From positions 16,331,464-16,395,463 of the forward strand of contig OZ020490.1 in assembly GCA_963971405.1 (NCBI GenBank): a stretch of DNA of 64,000 bases. Reading direction: 5' to 3'. Shown here piece by piece: positions 9,755 to 22,300 of this stretch. The stretch is from Psococerastis gibbosa. Taxonomy: Eukaryota > Arthropoda > Insecta > Psocodea > Psocidae. The first letter of the stretch is position 1. Every line of letters begins with the position of its first letter. Below the pieces are notes generated by a model that saw only the letters and a program-made list of their open reading frames with translations, was not told where the DNA came from and searched no databases. The translations under genes and the position numbers were made by a program.

Positions 9755-9894
9755 GGCGGCTATTCCACCGACCTCGTTTTGCAGTGTGAGCGTGACATTG
9801 ACGTGGTATTCAATATTAAAGACTTATTAATAATATCTGCTACCACGTCAATGTCACGCTCACGCTGCAAAACGAGGTCGGTGGATTAGCCGCC
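9755..9894. mobile_element. PIF/Harbinger-type MITE
   Basis: 140 bp palindrome flanked by TTA (9752-9754, 9895-9897). TIR GGCGGCTATTCCACCGACCT, sub-terminal GTGAGCGTGACATTGACGTG. The right end has GTGGATTAGCCGCC, one deletion off. Confidence 0.85.
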
Positions 9895-10009
9895 TTACAA
9901 AAAAAAAGTACGTGCCTTATGTTACTTAACCATCAGGCACTGGCGGATGCCATTCGCATAATCTAAACAGAAAATGAGAAAAGTTTAAAAAAGTTTAAGG
10001 GTGCTCGTC

Positions 10010-10207
10010 GCGACTATGTTTTGGGTATGTATGGTGTACTAAATGGTCTGTTTAATTTAATTTTTGAATATTTACTTTTTTTTTTTTCACTTAAATTTTT
10101 ATATTTTATTGTAAAACATTGTATAATTTATTATGGGTTAATTGTAAGTGGGCCGAAAGGCTCAAAATTTGCCCATATGGAAAATAAAGACAATTTGTTT
10201 TCTTTCT
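10010..10207 (+). repeat. Probable non-LTR retrotransposon 3' end
   Basis: AT-rich stretch ending GGGCCGAAAGGCTCAAAATT then GCCCATATGGAAAATAAAGA. This paired GGGCC...GGCTC...GCCCATATGG layout plus AATAAAG is typical of LINE 3' UTRs. No coding part remains. Confidence 0.4.
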
Positions 10208-10975
10208 AGAACCAAATACTATTACGATAGGAAGTGACTCGCCTTCCAGCTATGCACGGGGCTAGCTTACAGACTAATATCCATGCAGACCTGGGCTAAA
10301 ACTATGGGTACAGCTACGGTATTGGCTCAATATTATTAAAACTAGATAAGAGTTTGTAAAATACATATGGAAATACAACAATTACTGTCCTAACGCTAAA
10401 CACTAAACTATATCACAATATTTTGAAATTAATACGTATTTCAGTAATAATAAGGCACTTGATTATGAATAATTCTTCAAAAGTAAAGATCCTCCATTGG
10501 CAAGGAACTGTCCACATTTTTAACTTGTTAGCGAGTTAAGTTTTTACTAGGATATTTAAATTGGTCAAAATTGACTTCCATCGAAAACTACAATACATTG
10601 TAATTTTCTAAAGAATTTTGCAAATAATAATAGAGCACTTTCATATTGACCAAATATGCATTACCTCGTACTTCACAATCAAAAACATTTATGGTTATGC
10701 TACACTCACTGCATGGAGTTGTATAGCGCAATAATTTAAGGCTATGTCGACCCACTGGCTCAATATAAACAAACTGCAGGAATGAGGCCCAGCCAAATTC
10801 TTTTATTATGTAAGGAAGGACTGACACCGCCTAAATAAGAGCGAATGAAGGCAAGAACGTGAATAGAACTACATACAATATCTTTCAAGAAAATTACCTT
10901 CCTCGAGGAGTCCCATTAACGGACTATATGCAACCCCGAGGAGACAAATCTCTAATATAAGTTTGGGATATAATT

Positions 10976-11066
10976 CCATAGGCTTTCACGGCCGGAAATA
11001 TAGACGTAGCGTACTTCCAAGTTAGAAGTACGCATTCAGAACGACCACGGCCTATCATCCCGGATT
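10976..11066. repeat. Short dispersed repeat of unknown type
   Basis: CCATAGGCTTTCACGGCCGG ... AAGTTAGAAGTACGCATTCA ... ACGGCCTATCATCC is conserved in tone with arthropod repeats, and starts and ends with imperfect inverted ATAGGC..CGGCC / ACGGCCTAT. Only one copy in this window. Confidence 0.35.
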
Positions 11067-11214
11067 CTACTGCTTTGTTTTGGGGTATTTCTTAATATGT
11101 AGCCTACTGCAGCAATATTTATTATCATTATTTTATGAAATTAAATGTTCAAGATACTGGTATACAGCTTCTCAATATAAAATCCATAAAAACATTTAAT
11201 GCCTACATTAAGTT

Positions 11215-11420
11215 ATAGTAACTTGCGATGGCTTGGGCACGTAAAGCGAATGGATAACAGAAATGTCTGAAGGAAGAAATAGAGGGAACTGGAAGAAAAG
11301 AAAGAGCAAAGAAGAGATACAGAAACCTGATTGAGGACGATGTCAGAAAAGTCGGACCGATACAGGAGTGTTAAATAGTCAGCAGTGGAGGTACAGGAGG
11401 GAGTGGAGGAGGCTCACATA
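11215..11420 (+). repeat. RTE-type LINE 3' end, degenerate
   Basis: Encodes a broken version of the RTE reverse-transcriptase tail: LRWLGHVKRMDNRN, then a lysine-rich stretch and RDTET. Several stops. Compare 55045-55385, where the same C-terminal region is better preserved. Confidence 0.55.
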
Positions 11421-11429
11421 TTACACCCG

Positions 11430-12006
11430 GGAAACTGATGTGATTATTGTAACTTATTGTACAGTTTACTAGTTCGAATTGGCACCTTCTAGATAAAATT
11501 AGGCTGTGTAGGATAAGCGTGAATCCTCAACAGTGATCTACAGAATAGATAACCACCATAGCCAGAAGATTACAATAATACGACAATAAATTGTTGCGGT
11601 AGCGCATTGCCAATTGGCAATGTGAAATAGTAAGCGACAAATAGCACACTGCATTCATAAGGGTAGTTTTTAAGTACTGTACTGCCTGCCTTCATGCAAC
11701 AAAATAACATGGCATCTGCGAATACTTTCAACACATAGCTCATAGGCAACGTTTCCGCACCCAAGACACACAGCCAATAAAGCCGGGCCAGCAAAACTAA
11801 TAGAATAACCAGAACCACATTGACGCGGGTTCATGGTCTGTGGTCTGAAATTCCGGCAAGGAATGACATTCTTGGTTAGCAACACCATCGATTCCCCGCT
11901 CGCCAACAAAACGCCTGGTACAGACCACGTCCCATCAGACCGAATCTATGAAGTTCTCTAGACTCCAACAGCGCAACTCTTTGGATTCATGCAATGCCAT
12001 AATTTA
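11430..12006. other. Region 3' of the RabGAP stop codon
   Basis: Presumably the 3' UTR of the TBC1D1/4 gene and flank. No AATAAA is seen on the minus strand close to the stop; the nearest is at about 11117-11122. Two overlapping minus-strand ORFs (11570-11909) match no family. Confidence 0.35.
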
Positions 12007-12972
12007 TCAAAACTTCTCCGTGACAGGATTAAACATTTTTGGATCCAATAGCTTTTTGCCATTTTTACAATCTAAATATTCCTCATTCACCTGCAGCAAA
12101 TCACTACTTAAACCAATTAAATCAATATTTTGATTCTTGGACTGCCTTATAATTGGTTTAAGCGTTTTCAGCTTCGTTACCCCGTTATACGTAACATTTA
12201 CGTCATTACACGAGTCAAGCGGATGCATGGGCGGCGGTCGTATACTCAGCTCCGAATGAGCTTTCACCAATTTCTTATTATTCACAACAGTTTCTCTCAA
12301 ATTAATAGAACCTATTTCACCAGAAAATTTTCTAAGTGGAATATCCTGAAACTCAGATTCGTCGTCGAGCATAAAACTATCATTGGTTTTGCCAGCCAAA
12401 TTCGTAGTGTCACTAAGGGCTTTCTTATTCTTTTGGTTCTTTTGCTGCGCTGAATTAAAAAACGAGCTAACACCAAATGTAATTTTAGAAAAATTAGAGG
12501 GACTTGGCGGTGAGCGTCGTTCGTCATCTTCGTCTACAATAACCCTGAGCGGAACGCCCTTCAAAACAGGTCTGGGCATCCCCTCTGGAGTATTTTCTCT
12601 TTTGGCACTAAATTTGGTACCGACGGGTAAGTCTTCGGGGGTGAATAACTCCTCGAGGTTTGGCCTATCATAGAAACCCATACTAGTTTTGCTACGTTTC
12701 AAAAAGGAAGACTTGTCTATTTTTTGCTTTGTGTTTAGTTCAGTTCGGAGTAATTTGGAGCTTCTCTGCTCAGCTAATTCGAGGTTTGCAATGAGCCGGC
12801 GGATGTCCCCGGGAATATCAATGTCTTGGTGTTCCTTGGCGATGTCTTCAATGAATTCGGCTAATGTGGAAATGGTTAGCTCGAGGTTGCGGACTTGTGT
12901 TTCCAGACGGTTTATGCTCGACTGTTGATTGGCGCGCGCTCTTTCTAATCGGTTTGCAGATTGGTTCACGAC
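12007..12972 (-). CDS. TBC1D1/4: RabGAP exon 16: coiled coil and C-terminal tail
   Basis: 321 codons plus stop. Acceptor GTTACAG then GTC GTG AAC. The first ~90 residues continue the coiled coil ([20 protein letters not shown]). The rest is polar, low in secondary structure, with [19 protein letters not shown] and basic/acidic patches, ending in FNPVTEKF. Vertebrate TBC1D1/4 stop shortly after the coiled coil, so this tail appears to be lineage-specific. Confidence 0.93.
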   Translation of the reverse strand, partial: VVNQSANRLERARANQQSSINRLETQVRNLELTISTLAEFIEDIAKEHQDIDIPGDIRRLIANLELAEQRSSKLLRTELNTKQKIDKSSFLKRSKTSMGFYDRPNLEELFTPEDLPVGTKFSAKRENTPEGMPRPVLKGVPLRVIVDEDDERRSPPSPSNFSKITFGVSSFFNSAQQKNQKNKKALSDTTNLAGKTNDSFMLDDESEFQDIPLRKFSGEIGSINLRETVVNNKKLVKAHSELSIRPPPMHPLDSCNDVNVTYNGVTKLKTLKPIIRQSKNQNIDLIGLSSDLLQVNEEYLDCKNGKKLLDPKMFNPVTEKF

Positions 12973-13357
12973 CTGTAACAAAATAAAAGGCAGAATTGTT
13001 AAGTTGCATGCCGGTTTAATTTAATAAAGAAATCGTTTTGGAAAAGCAAACATTTTGATTAATCACTCTAAATCTGGGCTAAAAAAATATTCGATGGGTG
13101 GGTAAACAGCAGGGAAGTTCCGCTCTTTGAAATGAACTGCATTGATTGCAATTAATATTCCTCTACACTTTGATAACTTTATGTACCTGTCACTTAACAC
13201 AAATCGGCACTTGCACTTGATTTGTAAAAATTAACTGTCAATTATTGGTATTAGTTACATCCACATACTAATATCAAAATTATGAGGAACATTTCTTCTA
13301 CTTTGTGAAATCTAATTTATGACTACGATTGAAATTTCATGTGAAATTTAACTTTCA

Positions 13358-13395
<38 letters not shown>

Positions 13396-16300
13396 TTGAT
13401 GCGAGGGTCTGCTAAGCTAGCTAGCTAGCACAACAACGCCCCAGGCTGTTAATTGCATATGGAACCTTTCATCTCACAAAAAACCTTCCGGAATGGACGA
13501 ACGGATTTAGTGAATCAGGTATATATTAGTAGGTTAACATAGAATTATCAGTACGTAGAAGAACCCAAAGCAAAGGCTTATGCGGAGGCGACTCTGGTCT
13601 CAAGCCCTATCGACAGAAATCTGCCATGAGCAACATTAGTTGCAGTCTTCTTTACAACCAGACCAAACCTACTGGCTGCCCATCTCAACAGAATAGGCAT
13701 CCTGGAGTCACCGGCGTGTGGCTTCCAAGCCATTGCTGCTGCCCATCTGTACAGCTGCCTAATTATTACTGAGGGAAGGCTGATGCTATCTCCAAACGGG
13801 AGCATCGCTCATGGCAAGCCTTTACAGGTCAGCCCGGCGCCTAGGGCGCACATTGACTAATAAGAAAGTTAACGGGTATGCCTGGGAAGGCTTGAGGGTG
13901 AAATAGCGAACGGTAAAAACTTCAAATCAAATCAAATTTATTAAATTAAAACAACATTTAAATAACTTGCAATATAACAAATGGAAGGGGGCCCAAAGGA
14001 CAAGTCACGTCCCCCCTTTAGAAATAAAAAAGTAAAAGTAAAATTAGTGTCTAAACAAATAAAAAATTAAGAATTAATTAAAAATTAAAATTTAACAAAA
14101 ATAATTGTGCAGGCAGATAACTAAAGTAATGTAGGCTAATAATAAAATATTGGTTGACAATCGACACTGAGAGAACATCCACTTTACAGGTCTCCCAATT
14201 TGCATTAAGTCTAGTTGCCAAGTAAGGACTTACCTCTAATTGCTCGATGAGCGCAAGATTTTGGTCGGTGAGACGTTGATTTTCCAGCTGCACTCTCTTC
14301 AGTTGCTCAATCTCAGGTTTCGTAGAGGACATTTCTTCCTGTAGTACGTGGTACTCTACTTCATACTCGTGCAATTGCTTTGAAATGTCCATAGTCAGAA
14401 CCTAGAGAAGAATATTGACTTTACATAATTGTTGTCAGGTAAAATCGAAGTGATATCTCATTACCAATGTCAACACTTAGGAATTTGCCAATGGATTTAA
14501 TTACCATGCTTAGTGGCTAATTTAACTGATTTTTTTAACAATAACTTTCCAACACGTCATGATTCGTTCTACAATATACAATATGATAACGTTAATGCAC
14601 GACAGCTTCAACATTCGACTAGCTTTGAGCATTGTAAGGGAAGGCAAGGGCTCAACTGGTTTTCCGTCGAGATATAGGAGAGATGAGCTATGTGAGATAA
14701 TTAGAAACTGACCTCTCAAGGCTAATGGCGCGGCATAAATCAGCCAATAATTCCTACTCCTTGTGAAAAAATTAATACCTTTTACAGTTTTACGTAATAA
14801 AATAATATATATATATTTTTTTTAAACAAATAAGTGACAGCAAGTTTTACAAAGTTACTAAGGAGACTATTATGTATACAATAATTCCTAAATTTTCTTA
14901 TGAAAAGACGTCAAAAATTTGCTCTGACACTTATTGGTCCAAGAAAGGATTTGAAAGACATGGCTACACTATCATTGCTCACCTTTTTCATAACCTTTTC
15001 TAAAGTACAGCCATCAATGGAAGGAACAGTTGTCTTGAGATAGTCCATTATGTCTTCAAATGAAGTTAGTCGCATTACATGTTCTCTGTGCTCGCTCAAA
15101 AGTGCAAGAATTACACGGAATATAATATCAGTTGTGCTTTCTAGAAACAGTAAATCTAAAAAAAAGAAAAAAAAAAAAGAAAAATTTCACATGGGTAGGT
15201 CAACTCCATGCTTAAACAAACTACATGACAAGATTGTAACAGAATATAATAATTCCATGCTAATTAGCCAGAATAGCAATAAAGTAGGCGGCCAACTTAC
15301 CAAAAACACGTGTTACAAATCCTAAGGGGAACTGGCTAGCGAACAAAGTAAGCATCCATGGCGCAGCATACAGTGTAGGGGCGATTTCGTTGGTATCCAA
15401 ATGTTGGTACATCTTGGGGTAGTGATCGTGCAGCAGTCGCGACAGTTGGTACAACTGCACCTGCAAGGCCGCCATGTCTGGCAAGTATTGTCTTCGGAGA
15501 CCACGTCGGAACATCAGGTGCCGCAGCAGGAGGAAAGCGGCGTCCTCTGGCATCTGCGAAAAAATTCACACACATGATTTCAATTCTGAGATATTAAACA
15601 AAAAAATAAATAAATAAATCGCATACAAACAATTTAATGAATGTATCCGATTAACCTCTTCAATCGCCCCACTAAGTCACATAATAGGCACTTGTGTCGA
15701 GTTACGACACGTCTCGGACGGCAAGGTGTGTAGAGACTCGCACAAACAAGCACGCTACCACCCTGTCACCGAAGTCGCTCAAATGGACCTAGGACTACTT
15801 AAAAGACCCTTGTCCAATGCCAACAACCCCATGAATTTCGGACATTATTTATATTATTTCCGTAAGAATTTTGGGCCATTAGACAACTAGTATACGGCCT
15901 CGATGTCAAACTACACTGGCTACAAGCGATAATGGACGAGCTGGCACAAGCTTACCATTTATGCAATGAAACAGGTGAATGCATGACTTAACCAAGTACA
16001 GATACGAGTCTAAGAGATACACAATATCGCATTATGCCCAAGGACGGGGGGGGGGGGGGGGGGGGCAATATTTGGTAAATTAATTTATTACGCTCTGATT
16101 TAATCACGATCCTACGTATGTTTTTCCTATTAGCCTTATTAGCCTTATAGCCTATTAGCCTTAAGCAATTATGGCGGATTTTCCAATAGGAAAGTTGTCC
16201 ATTGTACAAGGACAGACTTACATGAAGGAGTAGAACACCCGCAACAAAGCTCAGCCCCTGACAGTAGCCAACTTCAGGATCCAGCAGCGAGTAGGCCTTC

Positions 16301-19300
16301 AGCAGGTTGAACAGCGACAACTGACCGGGCCCCAGCGGAGAGGCGAAGTACGGGTGGTTCGGGAAAGTTCTCCCCAGGTCAATCAGGATGGCATGTTGGC
16401 AGGACGTTAACTTCTTCAACAGCTCCTCGTAGGGGACGTCGTAGTAGGGGAAATTGGACGAATCAAAGGGAGGCTGCTTCATACAAAATTGACCGGCCAA
16501 GAAGTGCCAAACATCACCGCGTTTTCCCTTAGGAACTCCTTAAAAAAGGAATATAATTATTTTACTGTGTGACGAGGGAACGGATTTAGTTTTTCCTTGA
16601 CACCCTATTTTGGATATAATGTCCAAACGTAGCCTCTTCAACCAAATGTCAATTCATATTTAAAATTGATAATGTAATGAAAGCTTTCTGAGGGATTTTT
16701 TCCCCCAGTTTTCTAGCCAACATTTGAAAATTGAGATGAATTACCTTGTCTAATAGCTTGCAGTAGCATCTGAGCGTCACATTTAGATGAAGAGATGCGG
16801 CTATCTTTGGCTATGAGATCCCAAATGCCCATATAGGCTTTACTAGACAAACTCAGCTCGTCGTATTCAAGCTTAATGCGCTTTACAGTTGCCTCCTCCT
16901 GGCGTGCTACAATCAGAAGTAGTAAATTTTAAGACATTCTAGCAACTCAAAGCAAGCCGTTTTTTTTTTGACAAGATCAAGAAGAGCTAATCAATAATTA
17001 CGTATAAAAATTTAACAAAACTTTTAAAAGGAAAACAACAGAGAAGCTGACAAAGGAGACTGATATGGCAAGAAAGAGATAGTCGCTCCGATGACTTTTT
17101 TATGGCGCTTATTCCACCTACGTCAATAGTCTACAGTAAATGTGGTATTGACGTGGTAGCAGACTTTTTTAGACTGCCTTTAATGTCTGCTAAAACGTCA
17201 ACACCACATTTACTATTGACGTTGGTGGAATAAGCGCCTTCGGGACACCCCATATAGGTGTAAAAAATCAAATCTCACAGAAAATATCGTTCGTCCGTGA
17301 AAAATTGACACGATTCCATAAATTGGTATACAAATATTGGTATGCATAGGTATTTCCCCAAAAATCTGAGGTAAACCACGGAATGTGGCAGCCCTGAATA
17401 GAGTACTAATATATAATTATACGATGTTCTGTGGTTGAGTCCACGAGCATGCGCAGTGCAAACGAATGGTGGAAACACAGGTGTTACGCTGACCGACTCG
17501 TCATGGCTTCAGTCTTCCAGCACAGGCGAAATACAACATGGTGACTCCATAGTTTTATTAGCTCCATGGTTTGTCTACAGGTTGGCAACATTTAAACCCT
17601 ATAGAACATGATTTGTGCATTAACAATTAAAAATAAACGGAAACTGATGTCTGCCCAGTGGTAGGATTAACATATTATAATTGCGAACAATCCATGCAAG
17701 CGTTTTTATGATGAGTTCTCACCTCTCAGTCTAGCGTTCTCTTTTTCCATTCTAATAAGAAGAACCTGTTGGTTTATGGCCTTTTTCCACAGACCCCGAT
17801 ACACTTCCGAAGTCTTCTTCATATTGCTATCCTCCCCGTCTTCTGGTTTGCCAGGGGTCACCACCCTGTTGAAAATGGCCTGTCTCCACGAAGCTGAGGG
17901 CGTCCGGTTGGGCGTTTCTGGGTCATCTGACTTTGGAGTACTGCCCACCTTCAAGAACCTGTCAAAAATACAATAGGAATAGGTAATATAAGTGTTATTA
18001 GGTTAGTACAATAGTTAGTAAATTTTTTATTGCATAATAATCAGCATTTAGCAGTAGGTTTATACAGTACTTACATGTTCATCATTGGCGTTTTTTGTAC
18101 TTCAGTGCTACCAGCATCACTCTCTACAGAGCTACGAAGATTTTTCTCCAATTTAAGATTGTTGACAGCTTGCGCTGCAATGTCAGACAAGCTCTGCTTT
18201 TTGTGCGGCGTATAATCATTACTGAAAGGTCAAAACAACAATGATGTTATAACGAATATAATTTAAATAAAAGATGGAATCGAATGTCAGATGCCAGATG
18301 TACTGAGCCGGATCAAGAGATATATATTTTGTGAGTGGGGCGCGAACAGGGTCCCAAGAGGAAGGCAAATTAGCTGGGCCTTCACACAGTGTGAGATCAT
18401 TCTCTAGAAATTAAAATCTACGTAAACGCTCGCGAGGAGGGAAGCTGGAGGTCCTATGGGAGAAAAATTTGAAATAGTAGGTTTTCATCTGGAGAGATAA
18501 TAAAAAAATACCTTTGTTCTCTGTCATATCTTTTGCCCTGCTCAGACTCAGCTTGCATTTGACTTTCCGCCATTTTGAGTTCTCTACGGATTGTCTCAAC
18601 TTCAGTGGTGCCAACTGTTGAAGATCGCCGCCTGGGCTCCTCTGCAAGCTCACCAACAGGTTTCCCCCGATACAATGACTCCTGCAAGATAGGTTATGTC
18701 TAAAAATGATGGTAAAATATTCAAAGAGGTATCAAACAATACAATCAGGACATGTAGGGTAGTGGTACAGACTCGTTTCACCCGAGGGCATGTAAAGCAG
18801 GCGGTCCCGAGTCTTCCTAGTTGAGTGTAAGAGAGGGCTTTATAGCCCTATCTCCGCTAGGATGGCTTAGTAATAGAACCAAGAAAGTCAATATTTATTT
18901 AGAATAAATGTGAAAATAAACTTGAAATTGCGTGGGATACTGACAGAAAACACAGGAAATGAGCGCACTTCCAGTTAGTTCGCACCCCATCCAAAACTTT
19001 GGACAATCTGTGCCCATGATCGCATGTAATGTCTAGATTAGGAATACTGGACGGCTACGCCATGCATTGGGACATGTACCATCCAGTATTCCTCACTGAG
19101 ACTTGAAATACAGAAATACACAGGAACTGAAGAGGAAATGAAACACAGAGGAAAATTTCCTTTAACGTGTAACTGATACGGTAGACTCGTATCTGTACTT
19201 GGTTAAGTCATGCTTTCGCCTGTTGTATTGCGTCAATGATGAGCTTGTCTCAGCTTGGTCAATATCGCTTGTAGTCGGTGTAGGTTGACATCGAGGACAT

Positions 19301-22300
19301 ATACCAGATTGCCAATGGTCAAAATTCATACGGAAACAATGTAAATAATGTCTGAAATCCATGGGGTCGTTGGCAAATTCCACCGGCCTCGTTTTTGATA
19401 GTGAGCATGACATTGACGTGGTTGCAGACATTAAAGACAGTCTAAAAATGTCTGCTACCACGTCAATGTCATGCTCACTGTAAATGTTAATTATCGACCT
19501 TACATTTATATTAAATTTACCTTAGAGTTTGACGCAGAGGTTGACATATCGTTCTGAGAGCCTTTCCGTTTAAGAAGTTGGTCGAAAGAACTGGTTAATG
19601 AACGTTTGGCTTTCATAAATATAGTGCTGCCTCCTAGGTATTGGTTCAGAAACTCAGATCTGAAGAAAAACAAACAATTACATTTTGCAAAGCAACATAT
19701 GCTGAATTCGCTTTAGTACTTTTTATGTGTAAAGAACATAATACTTTTTCCAAAAATCAGTAAACCATTCTGACTGTACAGAAACCATTAAATATATATT
19801 TATATTCTTTCTTTCCGTGACACCAGAGAGAACTTTAAGAGGAAGCTTACCGTTCACCACCCCTGGTTCCCACCAAAATAGTTTATTTTTTCATTTTTTA
19901 TTTAAGTTAATACTTACGTTACACAACCTTGGTCCATTCAAGTGGTAGAGGACTATATAGGGGTGGCAAATGAAAAATTATACTAGTGTCTCCCATTTGC
20001 ACTTACAAAAATTATTACCTGTTCTCCACGGTATCATGCAAGTGTTTCGACTGCTTCGCCTCACAGTGCGCTCGCAGCAAAATCATGAGAAACTCCACTT
20101 GGTCCTTGATTTCCGAAGAATCAGCGCCCAGCAGTTTTGTGTGTATTATTTCCTGCTCCTCGTCCGGCAGACTTTCAATCCGCTTCAGAATCGTCATTTG
20201 ACATTTCTTTTCGCTCTGCCCTGAAACGGAGCTACAATGAAAACAAACATGGTAGCAGCTGCTGTAGGTGACATATTCCCAGAGTACGAGATTAGTGCAG
20301 AGGCTAGCACACTTCTTCGGCTTAGGCGAAGCCTAGGTGGAACCTCACCCCCGTTTAATTATTTATGTCCTCCTTTCTCTACCTCTCTCTACCTACAGAG
20401 ATTCTGTTATTATTAAGTTGGCATAAATTTATGTAGACTGATCCTGGGGGTAATGAGAACGAACGCTAGGCTATCTAGCAAGATATCAGATAGCAGATCA
20501 GCAGCCAGGAGGAACACCTGGCCGCCCGATAAAAATTTGGCTGGACGAACAGGGAGCAAGGTTTCGCCTACCTTAAAAAACTCCCGATTGAACTGATAGC
20601 GGCGAGAAATACTACTAGTAGTAGTTTGGTTGGACACAGTCCCAGGCCACGGTGTGGGCCCATTGGACAGTGGACCTCCTGATTATAGTGGATTCCGAAC
20701 CACTTGGGAAACACAGTGAAGTCACACGATTAGTTCGGAGGTGACCAGGACAAGTCCTACCATGTTTCCCTACCGGCACTGTGCATACGACCAAGTTACC
20801 TGCAGCTTTGAACCTGCTCTGGTCCGCTGGATTCAGCTTGGTATGGCGGCCGGCATAAATGCTACTAACTTCCCTAAATTGCTTAGAGACCATCTCTTAG
20901 AGAAAGCTCTCTACACTGTCACAGAGGCAGTAGCACAATGACAATGACAGAACTGCCTGATTTTGACGATTTTACCTTAATACTTTCTTGTCGATTACTT
21001 GGTTGTATAATTTAACAGAAATATATATTTATTTCGACTGACGGCAGAAGAGCAAGACAGGAACAAACGGGGGAAGGGAGGCTTCTCGAGGAAGGAACAC
21101 TTGGTTTATTTGCAGTCTTGGTACACTACGGCAAGTTTGGTGTTGAGACTTACTTACCATCGATATCAGCACACAGCTTATGGTACCACAGCATAGGACA
21201 GTGCTCACAGGACAGGACGGGCTGTCTGACAGGCTTGTGGTCCCGGATGTAGTTGAAACTCTGGTTAATAGCCGCACAGACATCCTCAGCTATCGACTCC
21301 GACTCGCAGCGAAATACGTAGCCGACAAACACGTCCACTTCCCGGCTCACCAGCCCAAAATGTTCTGCGTTTTGAATGCCCTGCAATGCAAATTAGACGA
21401 AACTGTAGATGACGACGCCTATTGCCAGGACATGTAGAGTAGTGATACAGACTCCGACTTTCCCCCGAAAGGTTGTTGGTTCGAGTCCCGCACTTGCTAC
21501 ATTTCCTGGCCATGATTCGGAGGGCATGTAAGCAGGCGGGCCTTCACAGTTGAGTGTAAGAGAGGGCTTTATAGCTGTAACTCAGCAAGGTTGGCTTAGT
21601 AATAGAACAAAAAAAGTCAATATTTATTTATTTATTTATTAACTGCAAATGTTGGTTTTATGGGCCATTTAGCTGAAAAACAGGTTGATCGCAATTCTGT
21701 ATAAGAATTGCATTTTATAGGACATTTAGGTTTGCTTGCAAATAAATCCTTATTTATTTTATTGTCCTTACAGGGTGTCTTGACTTAAAGTTGCCATGCT
21801 GCGCGGTAGCATTATGTGTATGTACACTCAAGCATATACTCGCCATCATTGGGACGAGTGACGACATTGGGTTTGAGCATAGGGCGATTGTCTATTTGTC
21901 TTTGTAAAAGAAAATAATGCCTCAAGTAATGGCCACGGAAAGATGACAGAAAGATTGCTGACACTGAGTCGCATGCCAGATAGTGTTGTTGCAGGAGCTG
22001 AAGAAGGAGTCCAGAAGAAGATTTTTTACAATATTCGTAGTAATTAAAATTGAGGAGCATGAATGAAAAGGGCGTTTTGTCACACATAATTTTTTTGGAG
22101 TTGATGGTATCACTGGAGCCGTCGCAGCGACTGCTGAAAAAAATTAATAAAAAGTCTAATGCGATTCCTATGCAGATATAATCAAATAATAGTAATTAAA
22201 ATATTACAGTCCATAATGTAGAAGGATATAGATATTAAAAGTTTTTTGCATCTGCTGCATTTACAGTTTCAAGTGACAAATCGCCTTTTGCATACGTGTT

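Noticed and set aside
15141-15155. AG at 15143-15142 as acceptor of RabGAP exon 14
   Set aside because: It drops four conserved residues and changes the phase relation; the AG after the long T tract restores a gap-free match to vertebrate proteins.
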